Shown in pieces: positions 48,653 through 57,563 of a stretch of DNA of 64,000 nt. The position numbers and the translations under genes were made by a program. The notes under the pieces were generated by a model, which saw nothing but the letters and a program-made list of their open reading frames with translations, made no database searches and was not told the origin of the DNA. Within the stretch, counting starts at the first letter, position 1, and each line of letters starts with the position of its first letter. This DNA is from Phaeobacter sp. J2-8 (GTDB lineage: Bacteria > Pseudomonadota > Alphaproteobacteria > Rhodobacterales > Rhodobacteraceae), in the NCBI RefSeq assembly GCF_022867865.1, contig NZ_JALIEC010000003.1, positions 186,001-250,000 of the forward strand, given 5' to 3'.

Positions 48653-49330
48653 CTAGCCCTTCCCATCCGCGATCAAATGCGCCTTCACGACATCGGCCGC
48701 CTCTGAGATGTCGAGCTCGACCGCGCGGCGTGCCCCGTCGGAATTTGCGGTTTGCATCGCCTCCAGCATGGCTTCGTGTTGTTGGTTTGAGCTTGCGACA
48801 GTTTCATCGCGCTTGGTGTTGAAGCGCAAAATTGGCCCGACGCGAAGCCATAGAAGCTCGATCATCTGCACCAGACTGTCAGAATCCGCCATTTCGTAGA
48901 TTTGAAAGTGCAGCAGTCGGTTCAGTTCTAGGTGTTTTTCGCTGTTGTTTTCGGTCTCGTCCAATTGTTCGACGAGCGAGGCGATTTTTGACAGTTTTCT
49001 TTTTGTGGTGCGTTGGGCTGCCTTGGCGGCGGCCGTGCCTTCCAACAGCAGGCGCAGCTCCGTCAGCTCGGAGAATTCCTTGAGGTTGAGATCGGGGAGC
49101 GCAATGGTGCGGTTTTCCAATTTGACCATCCCACCCTCGGCCACCAAACGGTGAAAAGCCTCCCGCACCGGCATCTGGCTGACGCCCAGTTGCGCGGCAA
49201 CATTGCGCGTGCTGAGTTTTTCGCCCGGGGCGAATTTTCCCGACGAAATTGCTTCTCTCACACGTTCATAGACCAGCTCGTTGGCAGAGCGGTGCGCGAT
49301 GGGTTTGAGGCTTTTCAAGTCGGAAGTCAT
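48653..49330 (-). CDS. FadR-subfamily GntR regulator (FCD domain)
   Basis: 225 residues. GntR helix-turn-helix at about 15-75 (FAPGEKLSTRNVAAQLGVSQ; MPVREAFHRLVAEGGMV) followed by an FCD ligand domain from about 85 (LTELRLLLEGTAAAKAAQR). FCD regulators often bind sugar acids or other carboxylates through a metal site. It is divergent from dgoK and one copy of the 17-bp TGNGATC-N3-GATCNCA operator lies between them, so this is the probable regulator of all five copies in the region. Confidence 0.87.
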   Translation of the reverse strand: MTSDLKSLKPIAHRSANELVYERVREAISSGKFAPGEKLSTRNVAAQLGVSQMPVREAFHRLVAEGGMVKLENRTIALPDLNLKEFSELTELRLLLEGTAAAKAAQRTTKRKLSKIASLVEQLDETENNSEKHLELNRLLHFQIYEMADSDSLVQMIELLWLRVGPILRFNTKRDETVASSNQQHEAMLEAMQTANSDGARRAVELDISEAADVVKAHLIADGKG

Positions 49331-49409
49331 GTCGAATTTTCACCTAAAATGAAGACTGGTTGCACTTACTCTATCAGGGTTTATTGACCGGTACATCAGA
49401 ATTGTGATA

Positions 49410-49426
49410 TGCGATCTGTGATCTCA
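49410..49426. promoter_or_regulatory. FadR-type operator, site 2 (dgoK and the regulator)
   Basis: TGCGATCTGTGATCTCA, identical to site 1. It ends 14 bases before the dgoK ATG and lies about 80 bases from the regulator's own start, so it could control both divergent genes. Confidence 0.75.
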
Positions 49427-49440
49427 ATTTAGGATGACCG

Positions 49441-50373
49441 ATGGCTTCCCGACAAACATTCAATATTTTCGTGGACTGGGGAACAACCAATCTAAGGGCG
49501 TATCTGGTCACGGAGCACGGTCAATGCGTTGACGAGTTGCACGAAAGGACCGGCGTAAAGAACCTGAACGGTCAAACCTGCCAGGAGGTTCTTGACGTGA
49601 TCACAGCGGCGTGGCGCGTTTCGCACAAGGTACGTCGCGTGCTTTTGGTTGGGATGGTCGGCAGTGAAATTGGCTGGACCGTGGTCCCCCTGATAGAGGG
49701 GCCTTGCGGCATCACGCAAACCTCCGAAGGGCTGGTAGAGGTCGATGTCGAGGGCTTTCAATTGGTTCAGATCGTGCCCGGCGTGCGAACACAGGTAAGA
49801 AGCCCCGCGACCGGTATGATGCGCGGCGAGGAGGTCCAGGTTTTTGGCTCTGCTGTCGCGGCGGAAAACAAGGACATGTTGGTGTGTTTGCCGGGATCGC
49901 ATTCGAAATGGGTCCTGACGCGGGGGAGTGAGATCAAGGGGATCTCGACCTTCATGACGGGTGAATTGTTTCAGGTGCTCCGTGAGCATAGTGTCCTGAA
50001 GGAAAGTCTGGCGACAGGCGACGCCAGCATCAACGATCACCACTTTCGCGAGGGCCTGAAAGCGGTGCAATCGGGGGAAAGCATCCTTAAGCTGATGTTT
50101 TCGGTTCGAATTGAGAAAGTATGCGATCCTGTCCGCAGCAACGCCGAACGCCTTTCGTTTCTGTCGGGCGTATTGATCGGTGCCGAGGTCATGGCGGGCC
50201 TAAAAAGCCTGCCGGACCCGTCGGATCGTTCAATCGTATTTGTCGGCAATGGTGTCCTGGCAGAAGCCTATGAGACGACGTTCCAGTTTTTTGATTGTAA
50301 CGTCAGGACCGTGGACGTGCGCGAGGCCTTCTTGAAGGGATGTCAGCGCGTCTTGGAATGTTCGCCGGCCTAG
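49441..50373 (+). CDS. dgoK: 2-dehydro-3-deoxygalactonokinase (DgoK)
   Basis: 310 residues. FVDWGTTNLRAYLV at the N-terminus is the phosphate-binding loop; VGMVGSEIGWTVVPLIEGPC and SPATGMMRGEEVQVFGSAV are family motifs; VCLPGSHSKWVLT and FMTGELFQVLREHSVL follow, with FVGNGVLAEAYET near the end. Phosphorylates 2-keto-3-deoxygalactonate with ATP to the 6-phosphate. The usual partner aldolase DgoA is not in the window. ATG 49441 has TTTAGGA upstream. Confidence 0.88.
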   Translation: MASRQTFNIFVDWGTTNLRAYLVTEHGQCVDELHERTGVKNLNGQTCQEVLDVITAAWRVSHKVRRVLLVGMVGSEIGWTVVPLIEGPCGITQTSEGLVEVDVEGFQLVQIVPGVRTQVRSPATGMMRGEEVQVFGSAVAAENKDMLVCLPGSHSKWVLTRGSEIKGISTFMTGELFQVLREHSVLKESLATGDASINDHHFREGLKAVQSGESILKLMFSVRIEKVCDPVRSNAERLSFLSGVLIGAEVMAGLKSLPDPSDRSIVFVGNGVLAEAYETTFQFFDCNVRTVDVREAFLKGCQRVLECSPA

Positions 50374-50407
50374 CCGCGCTTCGGTTTTATACAGGTACTT
50401 GCCCAAA

Positions 50408-50433
50408 AAGGCGCGCCACAATGGCGCGCTTTT
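50408..50433. terminator. Strong bidirectional terminator between dgoK and the HAD gene
   Basis: GCGCGCCA pairs perfectly with TGGCGCGC around a 3-base loop, flanked by AAAAAG on the left and TTTT on the right. It lies between convergent genes and can terminate in both directions. Confidence 0.85.
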
Positions 50434-50453
50434 GTCTGTGGCGGCCGCGCCCC

Positions 50454-51167
50454 TTACAACAGGGCGGTTTTCAGCGCAGCGAAGTCGTCGACGATGAGGT
50501 CATGGTCGGTCACAGGGTCCAGCGTTGGCGCGGTTTGATGGCCCCATTCCTGCGGGCGATGCACGAAAGCTGTTTTGAAACCCTGTTCCTTTGCGGCGTT
50601 AAGGTCGAAGTTGTGGCAGGCGACCATCAGGATTTCAGACGGGTCAAGCTGTAGGAACTGTGCGCCCCGGCGGTAAACTTCGGGGTTTGGTTTGTAGGCG
50701 CCGATCGCCTCACATGGGAAAATGGCGTCCCAGTGAATGTTGTTGTGCCGCGCGGTGTCGATGACGATTTTATAGCTCAGTACGGTGAGGGGGCACATGA
50801 GGTATTTGGCGCGCAGCTCTCTGTGCGCTTGGGCAAAGCCGGTCCAGCAATTGAAGCTGTGAACCGCTTCGTATGCGATGTAATGGCGGTCTTCTGCCGT
50901 GAAAATCCCCAAGCCATGTTCAAACAGCAGGTGATCCAATGCCTCGCGGTGCGCGTTGTCAAAGGTGTATGTCTGCATGTCGTCCGGTGCGACGGCCAAT
51001 ATCAGCTCCAGGGATCGGCGGCGCAATTCATTGGCCAGATCCTTCCAGTTTCGCGCAAAACCATACTTTGCGCCGATGGTTTCGAAGGCCTCTGCAAAGC
51101 CTGTGTGCCAGTCCAGAACCGTGCCACCAGTATCAAACGTCAGGGCCTTGATATGGGCGAGTGTCAT
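50454..51167 (-). CDS. Haloacid dehalogenase type II-like HAD hydrolase
   Basis: 237 residues. The HAD nucleophile motif is FDTGGTVLDWH near residue 11; a lysine and a late acidic motif are seen in AIGAYKPNPEVYRRG and EILMVACHNFDLNAAKEQGF, the wording of L-2-haloacid dehalogenases. The aspartate pair before that last motif is relaxed compared with phosphatases. It may dehalogenate or dephosphorylate a small acid; unclear. ATG 51167, with a FadR-type operator 17 bases upstream. Divergent from the ThDP enzyme gene. Confidence 0.8.
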   Translation of the reverse strand: MTLAHIKALTFDTGGTVLDWHTGFAEAFETIGAKYGFARNWKDLANELRRRSLELILAVAPDDMQTYTFDNAHREALDHLLFEHGLGIFTAEDRHYIAYEAVHSFNCWTGFAQAHRELRAKYLMCPLTVLSYKIVIDTARHNNIHWDAIFPCEAIGAYKPNPEVYRRGAQFLQLDPSEILMVACHNFDLNAAKEQGFKTAFVHRPQEWGHQTAPTLDPVTDHDLIVDDFAALKTALL

Positions 51168-51184
51168 TTATACCTCCTCTAATT

Positions 51185-51201
51185 TGAGATCTGTGATCTC
51201 A
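51185..51201. promoter_or_regulatory. FadR-type operator, site 3 (HAD gene)
   Basis: TGAGATCTGTGATCTCA; with the flanking T and A it is TTGAGATC-TGT-GATCTCAA, the most symmetric of the five copies. It ends 17 bases before the HAD gene start codon. Confidence 0.78.
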
Positions 51202-51459
51202 AATATTACTAGGGCTGGATGTTGAAGTTGCAAGTGCTAAAGCCGCTTCGCCCGTCTGGGGCGCGCTTGGGGGGCAATTCGGTCGCGGGGTGTCCGCCGG
51301 GATTCGGTTTGCCTGAGGGTGGAAATCATCGTTTGTGCGCCGCTGTCTATCCTGATCTGTGTGTGCGTGCCGCGCGTATTTAGAAATTTTCCTGCGTGAT
51401 AACAAGCGGATGTCGAATTCTTCCGGGGCGGTTTGCCCACTGGCTTTTCTTGACACTTG
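51202..51459. other. Divergent gap between HAD and ThDP enzyme genes
   Basis: The full divergent gap (51168-51526) has FadR-type operators at both ends, one per gene. The middle, given here, shows no protein feature. A TTGACA at 51450-51455 just before site 4 is a likely -35 box for the ThDP gene. Confidence 0.5.
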
Positions 51460-51476
51460 TGCGATCTGAGATCTCA
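51460..51476. promoter_or_regulatory. FadR-type operator, site 4 (ThDP enzyme gene)
   Basis: TGCGATCTGAGATCTCA, matching TGNGATC-N3-GATCNCA. It lies between the TTGACA at 51450 and the start codon at 51527, where a bound repressor would block RNA polymerase. Confidence 0.76.
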
Positions 51477-51526
51477 GTATATGGTGGCGCCAGAAATGAA
51501 GAATGATCGACTGAGGAGATCGGAAA

Positions 51527-53215
51527 GTGACTGCAGACAATAAAACTTCCAACACGGGTGCCGAGTTTATTGCGGATAGTGTTCAGGGTCTCGGCATCGA
51601 CCATGTGTTCTTTGTCGATGCCGTTTTGCGCGAGACCCTCGTCGCGCTGGAGAAACGCGGCATCAAACGCATTCTTGCGCATTCGGAAAAATCCGCGGCC
51701 TATATGGCCGATGGTTTTGCCCGCGCCACGGGGAAGCTTGGGGTTTGCATGGCGCAATCTGTCGGCGCGGCCAATCTCGCGGCTGGTTTGCAGGATGCAT
51801 ATCTGAACCGGACGCCGGTTTTGGCGATCACCGGCAAGAAGGATGCCATGCACCAGTATCGCAATTCCTACCAAGAGGTGCCGCATGCGCCGTTGTATAA
51901 ATCGGTGACGAAGTACCAGGCCGATGTCGATGAAATCGACCAACTGCCCTACCTGCTGAAGCAAGCGGTGCGATCGGCCTTTACCGGCACCAAACGCCCG
52001 GTGCATTTGGATTTCATGCATTATCGTGGTTCCGACATCGAAGATGCGACGCTGCAGCTTCCTGCCGGGGTTTACGCGCAATTCGTGACGCCCGATGCGG
52101 CGGATCAGGCGCCCGCGTCAGAGTTGTCGCTTGCGGCGGCGATGTCGCGTCTTGTTGCGGCGGAGCGGCCGATGATGGTCGTCGGCATGGGGGCGGATGA
52201 GGCCGGAATCGCCGATGCGCTTCGCCAGTTTGCCGAGAAGTTTGATGTGCCAATCGCGACCTCTGTCGGGGGGCGCAGCTTGATCGAAACATCACATCCC
52301 TTGCACTTTGGGGTGGTGGGAACCTATTCCGCCCCTTACGCAAACGAGATGCTGTTTGATGCGGATCTGGTGATCTATGTCGGGTGCCACACCGGCGATC
52401 AGATCAGCTGCGATTGGAAAATTCCGGCGACAGCAACGCCCATCATTCATATTGATATTGATCCCGCCGAACTGGGCCGAAACTATCCGAATACATGTGG
52501 CCTTGCGGGGCATCCGGTCAAGGTGCTGGAGCAACTGGTCGCAGCCGGTGAGGCGCAGTCGCGGGCGGCGTGGACCGCAAAATGTGCAAAAGCGCAATCG
52601 GATTGGGTCGCGAGCTATCAGGATATCATCACAAGCCCGCAACAACCCATTCGGGCCGAGCGTTTGGCATATGACCTGTCAGATGCGCTGCCGGATGATG
52701 CGATTGTTGTTGCCGATACCGGGTTTTCCGCGACCTGGACGGCGCAGCTTACAGAGTTTCGCAAACCGACACAGCAATACATCCGCGCGGCGGGATCGCT
52801 CGGGTGGGCGTTTCCTGCGGCGGTTGGCGTGAAATGTGGGCAAATGAACCGCCCGGTCATTTGCTTCACAGGTGACGGCGCGATGCATTACCACTCGTCC
52901 GAGCTTGAAACCGTTCGGCGCTGGAATATCCCGTTGATCACCATTGTGAACAACAATTCCTCGTTGGGACAGGGGCTTCGGTCGGTGAAGCAATTGTATA
53001 AGGATCGCGACGGCAATCTCGACGATTTGGTGAACTTCCACCCAATCAATTTTGCAGAGCTGGCCGAGGTCTATGGCATCAAGGGCATGCGCGTCGAGCG
53101 AGCCGAGGACATTGTCCCGACCATCAAGAAAGCAATTGAATTGGGAGAGCCGGTTGTGATTGACGTTGTCACAGACGCGGATTGCAACCCTCAGCCAGCT
53201 TGGATCCCTGCATAA
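51527..53215 (+). CDS. Thiamine diphosphate-dependent enzyme, acetolactate synthase-like
   Basis: 562 residues in the three-domain ThDP order. The activating glutamate is E54 in LAHSEKSAAYMADGFARATG; the ThDP-magnesium motif is ICFTGDGAMHYHSSE to IVNNNSSLG in the C-terminal domain. The middle domain resembles acetolactate synthase. Could be a decarboxylase, carboligase or C-C lyase of a keto acid; the exact substrate is unknown. GTG start 51527 with GAGGAGATCGGAAA upstream. TAATG overlap with the next gene shows coupling, so the two enzymes probably act on successive steps. Confidence 0.87.
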   Translation: MTADNKTSNTGAEFIADSVQGLGIDHVFFVDAVLRETLVALEKRGIKRILAHSEKSAAYMADGFARATGKLGVCMAQSVGAANLAAGLQDAYLNRTPVLAITGKKDAMHQYRNSYQEVPHAPLYKSVTKYQADVDEIDQLPYLLKQAVRSAFTGTKRPVHLDFMHYRGSDIEDATLQLPAGVYAQFVTPDAADQAPASELSLAAAMSRLVAAERPMMVVGMGADEAGIADALRQFAEKFDVPIATSVGGRSLIETSHPLHFGVVGTYSAPYANEMLFDADLVIYVGCHTGDQISCDWKIPATATPIIHIDIDPAELGRNYPNTCGLAGHPVKVLEQLVAAGEAQSRAAWTAKCAKAQSDWVASYQDIITSPQQPIRAERLAYDLSDALPDDAIVVADTGFSATWTAQLTEFRKPTQQYIRAAGSLGWAFPAAVGVKCGQMNRPVICFTGDGAMHYHSSELETVRRWNIPLITIVNNNSSLGQGLRSVKQLYKDRDGNLDDLVNFHPINFAELAEVYGIKGMRVERAEDIVPTIKKAIELGEPVVIDVVTDADCNPQPAWIPA

Positions 53216-54162
53216 TGTCTCCAACGTTTGAAAATATTTGCATCATTGGTGCGGGCGTCATGGGGCACGGTATTGCCGTGGTCCATGCGCTGGGCGGCAG
53301 CAAGGTCGTTCTGTGCGATCTGTCGGACGAGGCGCTTGAAAAGGCGAAATCCCAGATTGCCGGCGCTTTTGAGACCCTGTGCGAAGGACAGGTGGCAACG
53401 GCCGCGGATGTCGCGCGGGCACAGGCGCTGATCACCTATTCAACCGATCTGGATACGGCTCTGGCGACGACCGATTATGTCGTCGAGGCCATTACCGAAG
53501 ATCTGGAGGTCAAGCGGCGCATCTTCAGCCGTATCGAGGCGCTCGCGCCAAAGGATGCGGTGGTCACCAGCAACACGTCATACCTGGATATCTTTCCGGC
53601 CTTGCCCGAAGGATTGCGGGCGCGTGCCTTTGTCGTGCACTGGTACACGCCGCCCTATATCATTGATCTTGTTGATGTTGTGCCCGCGCCGGAAGTTCCG
53701 GTCGCGCTGGCGGACAAGCTTATGTCGTACCTCACGGCGCTTGGAAAGAAGCCGGTCCGGTTAAAGAAGTTCATTCCGGGCTATATCGCCAACCGGGTGC
53801 AAATGGCCATCGAGAGCGAGATTTTTCACCTGCTGGATGCCGGTATTGCCGACGCCGCAGACATTGATGAGTCGATCCGAGAGGGGCTGGCCATGCGCTT
53901 GGCCTTGTTCGGGCAGTTCAAGAAAATTGATTACACGGGCGTTAAAATCGTTCGCGACAGTCACAAGCTTGGGGCCTATGTTCCGCCGGTATTGCCGACC
54001 GGCAGTCAGGCTTTGGACAAAATGGTCGAGGACGGTCACGAGGGCGTTTCGCATGGCAGGGGCTTTTATGACTACGCCGGGCAATCCCCGATCGAGCTGT
54101 TCCATGAGCGCGACATGAACCTCATGGCGGTAAAGCGCGCGTTAAAGCCACTCAAGACATAA
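53215..54162 (+). CDS. 3-hydroxyacyl-CoA dehydrogenase family oxidoreductase
   Basis: 315 residues. NAD-binding ICIIGAGVMGHGIAVVHALGG at the N-terminus (Rossmann), VEAITEDLEVKRRIF and TSNTSYLDIFPALPEG in the middle, then the C-terminal domain with FIPGYIANRVQMAIESEIFH. At this length, without a hydratase domain, it also fits L-gulonate 3-dehydrogenase (lambda-crystallin) or carnitine dehydrogenase. A role in oxidising a 3-hydroxy sugar acid would suit the lactonase and kinase nearby; this is inference. ATG overlaps the ThDP enzyme stop. Confidence 0.86.
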   Translation: MSPTFENICIIGAGVMGHGIAVVHALGGSKVVLCDLSDEALEKAKSQIAGAFETLCEGQVATAADVARAQALITYSTDLDTALATTDYVVEAITEDLEVKRRIFSRIEALAPKDAVVTSNTSYLDIFPALPEGLRARAFVVHWYTPPYIIDLVDVVPAPEVPVALADKLMSYLTALGKKPVRLKKFIPGYIANRVQMAIESEIFHLLDAGIADAADIDESIREGLAMRLALFGQFKKIDYTGVKIVRDSHKLGAYVPPVLPTGSQALDKMVEDGHEGVSHGRGFYDYAGQSPIELFHERDMNLMAVKRALKPLKT

Positions 54163-54197
54163 TTCGCTCGTCTCCTCCCTGAGCGAATTTGGTAGGG

Positions 54198-54226
54198 CCG
54201 CACCCCAGGGTTTCTTGGGTGTGCGG
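54198..54226 (+). terminator. Stem-loop terminator after the dehydrogenase gene
   Basis: CCGCAC and CCCA pair with TGGG and GTGCGG (one bulged T) around an 8-base loop, then TCTTTG. It separates this operon from the Liv importer genes. Confidence 0.65.
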
Positions 54227-54379
54227 TCTTTGCCGTTGTCGGGGCAATTTTCATCACTGTCTTTCACTGTCGGCGGGGCCTCCGCGCGATTTTCTATTCA
54301 TTTAAACGTTCTGTTTTCAGCGGCTTAGGGGGTTGTTGTCCGAGCTGGCCCTGTGGTTGGGGAAATTCCTTGCGTTATT

Positions 54380-54396
54380 TGAGATCTCAGATCACA
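54380..54396. promoter_or_regulatory. FadR-type operator, site 5 (Liv importer operon)
   Basis: TGAGATCTCAGATCACA, the same palindrome as the other four, read best on the reverse strand. It lies 110 bases upstream of the Liv binding-protein start, inside a 344-base gap that otherwise holds only the terminator at 54198 and the ribosome binding site. Confidence 0.75.
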
Positions 54397-54506
54397 ATAT
54401 GCCTTGTCTCACGGAGGAAAGAGACGAATCGACAACGGCACTGCCCGCATCGCGGCATGTGCCGCCAACGAATTGGCGTTTCGTCGCCAGCAGGAGGAAA
54501 GAATTC

Positions 54507-55643
54507 ATGTTCACCAAACGAGGTTTTTTGGCCGCGACCGTCGCAGCCAGCGCGCTTTTCACAGCACATTTCGCATCCGCACAGGACACCACGCAAATCG
54601 GCTTTTTCGGGCCGCTGACAGGCCCAAGCGCCCAGCTTGGACAATCCTTGCGCAATGGCGCCTTGGTTGCGCTTGACGAGATCAACGCCGCTGGCGGTGT
54701 GTTGGGGCACCAAATCGAAATGATCGAATACGACGACCGTTCGTCCCCCGAACAGGCCGTGCGTTCCGCGACCAAACTGGTGCAAGTCGACAATGTCGCC
54801 TTTATCGTCGGCTCTCTGCACAGTGGCAATATCCTGGCGTCCGGCCCTGTCATTGAAGAGGCCCAGGTCCCTCTTATCGGGGCAGGCACGTCGCCGACAT
54901 GGCTGGAAAGTGGTTACACCTATCTGTTCCGTGCGCTTGGCAACAGCAGCCTGTCGATCAAGGAGTTGGCAAAATACGCCAAGGCGCACGAGCTGAACGA
55001 GATTGTCGTATTCCACACCAATGACGAATACGGCAACGCGGGCGCAAAAGCATTCTCGATGACCGCCGAGGAATATGGCCTCTCGTTGGTTGGCGATGAA
55101 TCCTTCACCCGTGGCGACCGTGATTTCACCGGGCAAATCGCATCAATCGTAAAGGCGTCGCCGGATGCGGTTTTGATCTGGGCGATTGGCGATGACCTTG
55201 GCCCCGTGACCAAGCAATTGCGTCAGCTGGGCTATTTTGGCCCGATCCTGGGGGCCGAAGGCTATACCACGCCGGAAGCGATTGAAATCGCCGGATCGAC
55301 GGCGAATGGCGTTATCCTTGCCTCGCAATACCTGCTGCCAAACTTCCCCGAGGAGGCATCGAATGACGCGATCAAAAGCTTTCTTGAGGATTACGTCGCA
55401 TTGATCGGACGTATGCCGGATTCCGACAATTCCTATCGCGGCTATGATGCGGTGAAGCTTTTTGCAGAGGCCGCAGAAGCCGCCGGAACATTCGACGGCG
55501 CAACCCTGCGCGATGCGATCAACAATATCGAAGGGTATGAGGGGCTCGCCGGGACGTTCAATTTCGTTGGCGGTCAAGGCGAGGGGATCGACGCGGTCCG
55601 CTTGTTTGCAATCGAAGACGGCAACTTCTCCGAAGTGCAATAA
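54507..55643 (+). CDS. Branched-chain amino acid-type ABC transporter substrate-binding protein
   Basis: 378 residues. Signal peptide KRGFLAATVAASALFTAHFA. The mature start IGFFGPLTGPSAQLGQSLRN is the Peripla_BP_6 type; DEINAAGGVLGHQIEMIEYD follows. ATG 54507 has AGGAGGAAAG just upstream; an in-frame ATG further upstream would give an odd extension before the signal peptide. Peripla_BP_6 proteins bind amino acids, amides or other organic acids; given its operator it probably takes up a compound used by the same pathway as the sugar genes. Confidence 0.9.
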   Translation: MFTKRGFLAATVAASALFTAHFASAQDTTQIGFFGPLTGPSAQLGQSLRNGALVALDEINAAGGVLGHQIEMIEYDDRSSPEQAVRSATKLVQVDNVAFIVGSLHSGNILASGPVIEEAQVPLIGAGTSPTWLESGYTYLFRALGNSSLSIKELAKYAKAHELNEIVVFHTNDEYGNAGAKAFSMTAEEYGLSLVGDESFTRGDRDFTGQIASIVKASPDAVLIWAIGDDLGPVTKQLRQLGYFGPILGAEGYTTPEAIEIAGSTANGVILASQYLLPNFPEEASNDAIKSFLEDYVALIGRMPDSDNSYRGYDAVKLFAEAAEAAGTFDGATLRDAINNIEGYEGLAGTFNFVGGQGEGIDAVRLFAIEDGNFSEVQ

Positions 55644-55710
55644 TCCCTAATCGCAACTCTGGGCCTGTGGCATCCCCTGCCGCAGGCCTCTCTTATGCAG
55701 GCGGCATACA

Positions 55711-56592
55711 ATGCAATTTTTCATCCAACTTGCCCTCGGCGGGCTGATGGTCGGCGCCATCTATGCGCTGCTCGGAATGGGGTATAGCCTTATCTACCGC
55801 GCGTCGGGATTGTTGACCTTCGCCCAGGGCGACTACTTCATGCTTGGCGCATTTCTTACCTTTACCTTTTCGGTATTGGTGGGACTTCCGTTCTTTGTGG
55901 TCCTGCCCCTTGTTGGCGCGCTGATGCTTGGGCTCGGGTTCTTGACCGAACGGGTGTTGATCGGCCCGCTCATTGCGCGCGGAAGCGGCCCGATTTACAT
56001 CGTTCTTGCGACCATTGGCCTTTCTATCTTCTTGCAGAACATGGCGATGATCATTTGGGGCAGCCAAGGGTTTCATGTGCCTTCCGTGATGGGTGATATG
56101 CCCATGAAGTTCGGCGATATCTATGTCGTTCCGCAAAATCTGGCGATTGTGTTCATCACGCTTGGCATCATGGTCGCGCTGCATATTTTCATGAACAAAA
56201 GCAAGGTCGGCACCGCGTTGCGCGCGGCGGCACAGGATAAGATGGCAGCGGCGACATTGGGCATCAATGTTGTCTTTGCGATTGGTTTGACCTGGGGGAT
56301 TTCCGTCGGGTTGGCCGGGATTGCCGGTCTGTTGATCGCGCCCATTTTTGGCGTCACGGCGCACATGGGCCTTCTGGTTGGCCTCAAGGGTTTCGCCGCC
56401 GCCGTGGTCGGGGGCTATGGCTCTATCTATGGCGCTGTGATCGGGGGCTTTCTGGTTGGTTTGATCGAAGCGTTTTCCTCTGGCTACATCGATTTAAGCT
56501 TCAAGGACGTCGTGGTTTTCGGCGTGCTCTTGTTGGTGCTGTTTGTGCGCCCCGAAGGTCTTTTGCCAAGCCCTGCGTTGGAGGATCTCTGA
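55711..56592 (+). CDS. Branched-chain amino acid-type ABC permease LivH-like
   Basis: 293 residues, about 8 membrane segments. GGLMVGAIYALLGMGYSLIY and SGLLTFAQGDYFMLGAFLTF near the N-terminus and AVVGGYGSIYGAVIGGFLVG near the end are LivH motifs. The ATG of the next permease overlaps its TGA. Forms the membrane channel with the LivM-like protein. Confidence 0.9.
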   Translation: MQFFIQLALGGLMVGAIYALLGMGYSLIYRASGLLTFAQGDYFMLGAFLTFTFSVLVGLPFFVVLPLVGALMLGLGFLTERVLIGPLIARGSGPIYIVLATIGLSIFLQNMAMIIWGSQGFHVPSVMGDMPMKFGDIYVVPQNLAIVFITLGIMVALHIFMNKSKVGTALRAAAQDKMAAATLGINVVFAIGLTWGISVGLAGIAGLLIAPIFGVTAHMGLLVGLKGFAAAVVGGYGSIYGAVIGGFLVGLIEAFSSGYIDLSFKDVVVFGVLLLVLFVRPEGLLPSPALEDL

Positions 56593-57563
56593 TGGGTCAG
56601 ATCAATCAAAAGTATGTCCTGGCGGTGCTGTTGGTCGCGCTGGTCTGTGTGCCGCTGATATTGACCAACAACTATCTGTTGCTGGTTGCCACGTTGATCG
56701 GGATTTACATCATCGTGAACTGCGGCCTTGATATCGTGTTCGGCTATTCCGGGCAGATCACATTGGGGCAGGCCGGCTTTTACGCCATTGGGGCCTATTC
56801 TTCGGCGATCTTGTCCATTCATACCGAAATCCCGGTGATTTTCTGCATGATTTTCGGCGGTTTGCTGTCGTCGTTTCTTGGCATGTTGGTGGCCATTCCA
56901 TCCGTCAAACTGGTGCACCATTTTCTGGCGATGGTGACGATCGGTTTTGGCGAAATCATTCGACTGCTTGCGATGAATGGTGGCGAACTCACAGGGGCGG
57001 CGGACGGGATTTCGTTTATCCCGAAACTGAACCTTTTTGGCTATGTCTTTGAAACGGTCGGGTCTTATTACTACTTCGTTCTGGCCTGTGTCGTGGTCTT
57101 CCTTGTGATCAAACACAACCTTGTCACCTCCCGGGTGGGGCGCGCGTTCCGGTCCATTCGTGATGACAATGCGGCGGCTGCGGCTTTCGGGATCAATGTG
57201 CGCCGGATGAAGGTCACAGCCTTCACCGTCGAGGGGTTTTTCGGCGGCTTTGGTGGCGCGCTTTATGCCCATTTGGTCGGCTTCATCAGCCCGGAAACCT
57301 TTGCGCTGCAACAGTCGGTCATCTTCCTGACCATGGTTCTGTTGGGGGGCAGCGGGACGCTTTGGGGCCCGGTGATCGGCACCGTGCTGATTTCGATCCT
57401 GTTCGAAGCTCTTCAGCCCTTTGGTCAGGTCCAGATGGTTGTCTATGGGTTGATCATCATGGTGGTCATCATGTTCCTGCCGCGCGGAATTGCAGGCACG
57501 TTGAACGACCGTTTTAACCGCCAGAATTCCAAAAAACTGGAGCTATCAAGTGACGCTTCTTAA
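56592..57563 (+). CDS. Branched-chain amino acid-type ABC permease LivM-like
   Basis: 323 residues, about 8-10 membrane segments. IVNCGLDIVFGYSGQITLGQ and AGFYAIGAYSSAIL are LivM signatures, with VGRAFRSIRDDNAAAAAFGI as the coupling loop and LLGGSGTLWGPVIGTVLISI near the end. Overlaps the ATPase gene downstream by 14 bases. Confidence 0.9.
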   Translation: MGQINQKYVLAVLLVALVCVPLILTNNYLLLVATLIGIYIIVNCGLDIVFGYSGQITLGQAGFYAIGAYSSAILSIHTEIPVIFCMIFGGLLSSFLGMLVAIPSVKLVHHFLAMVTIGFGEIIRLLAMNGGELTGAADGISFIPKLNLFGYVFETVGSYYYFVLACVVVFLVIKHNLVTSRVGRAFRSIRDDNAAAAAFGINVRRMKVTAFTVEGFFGGFGGALYAHLVGFISPETFALQQSVIFLTMVLLGGSGTLWGPVIGTVLISILFEALQPFGQVQMVVYGLIIMVVIMFLPRGIAGTLNDRFNRQNSKKLELSSDAS

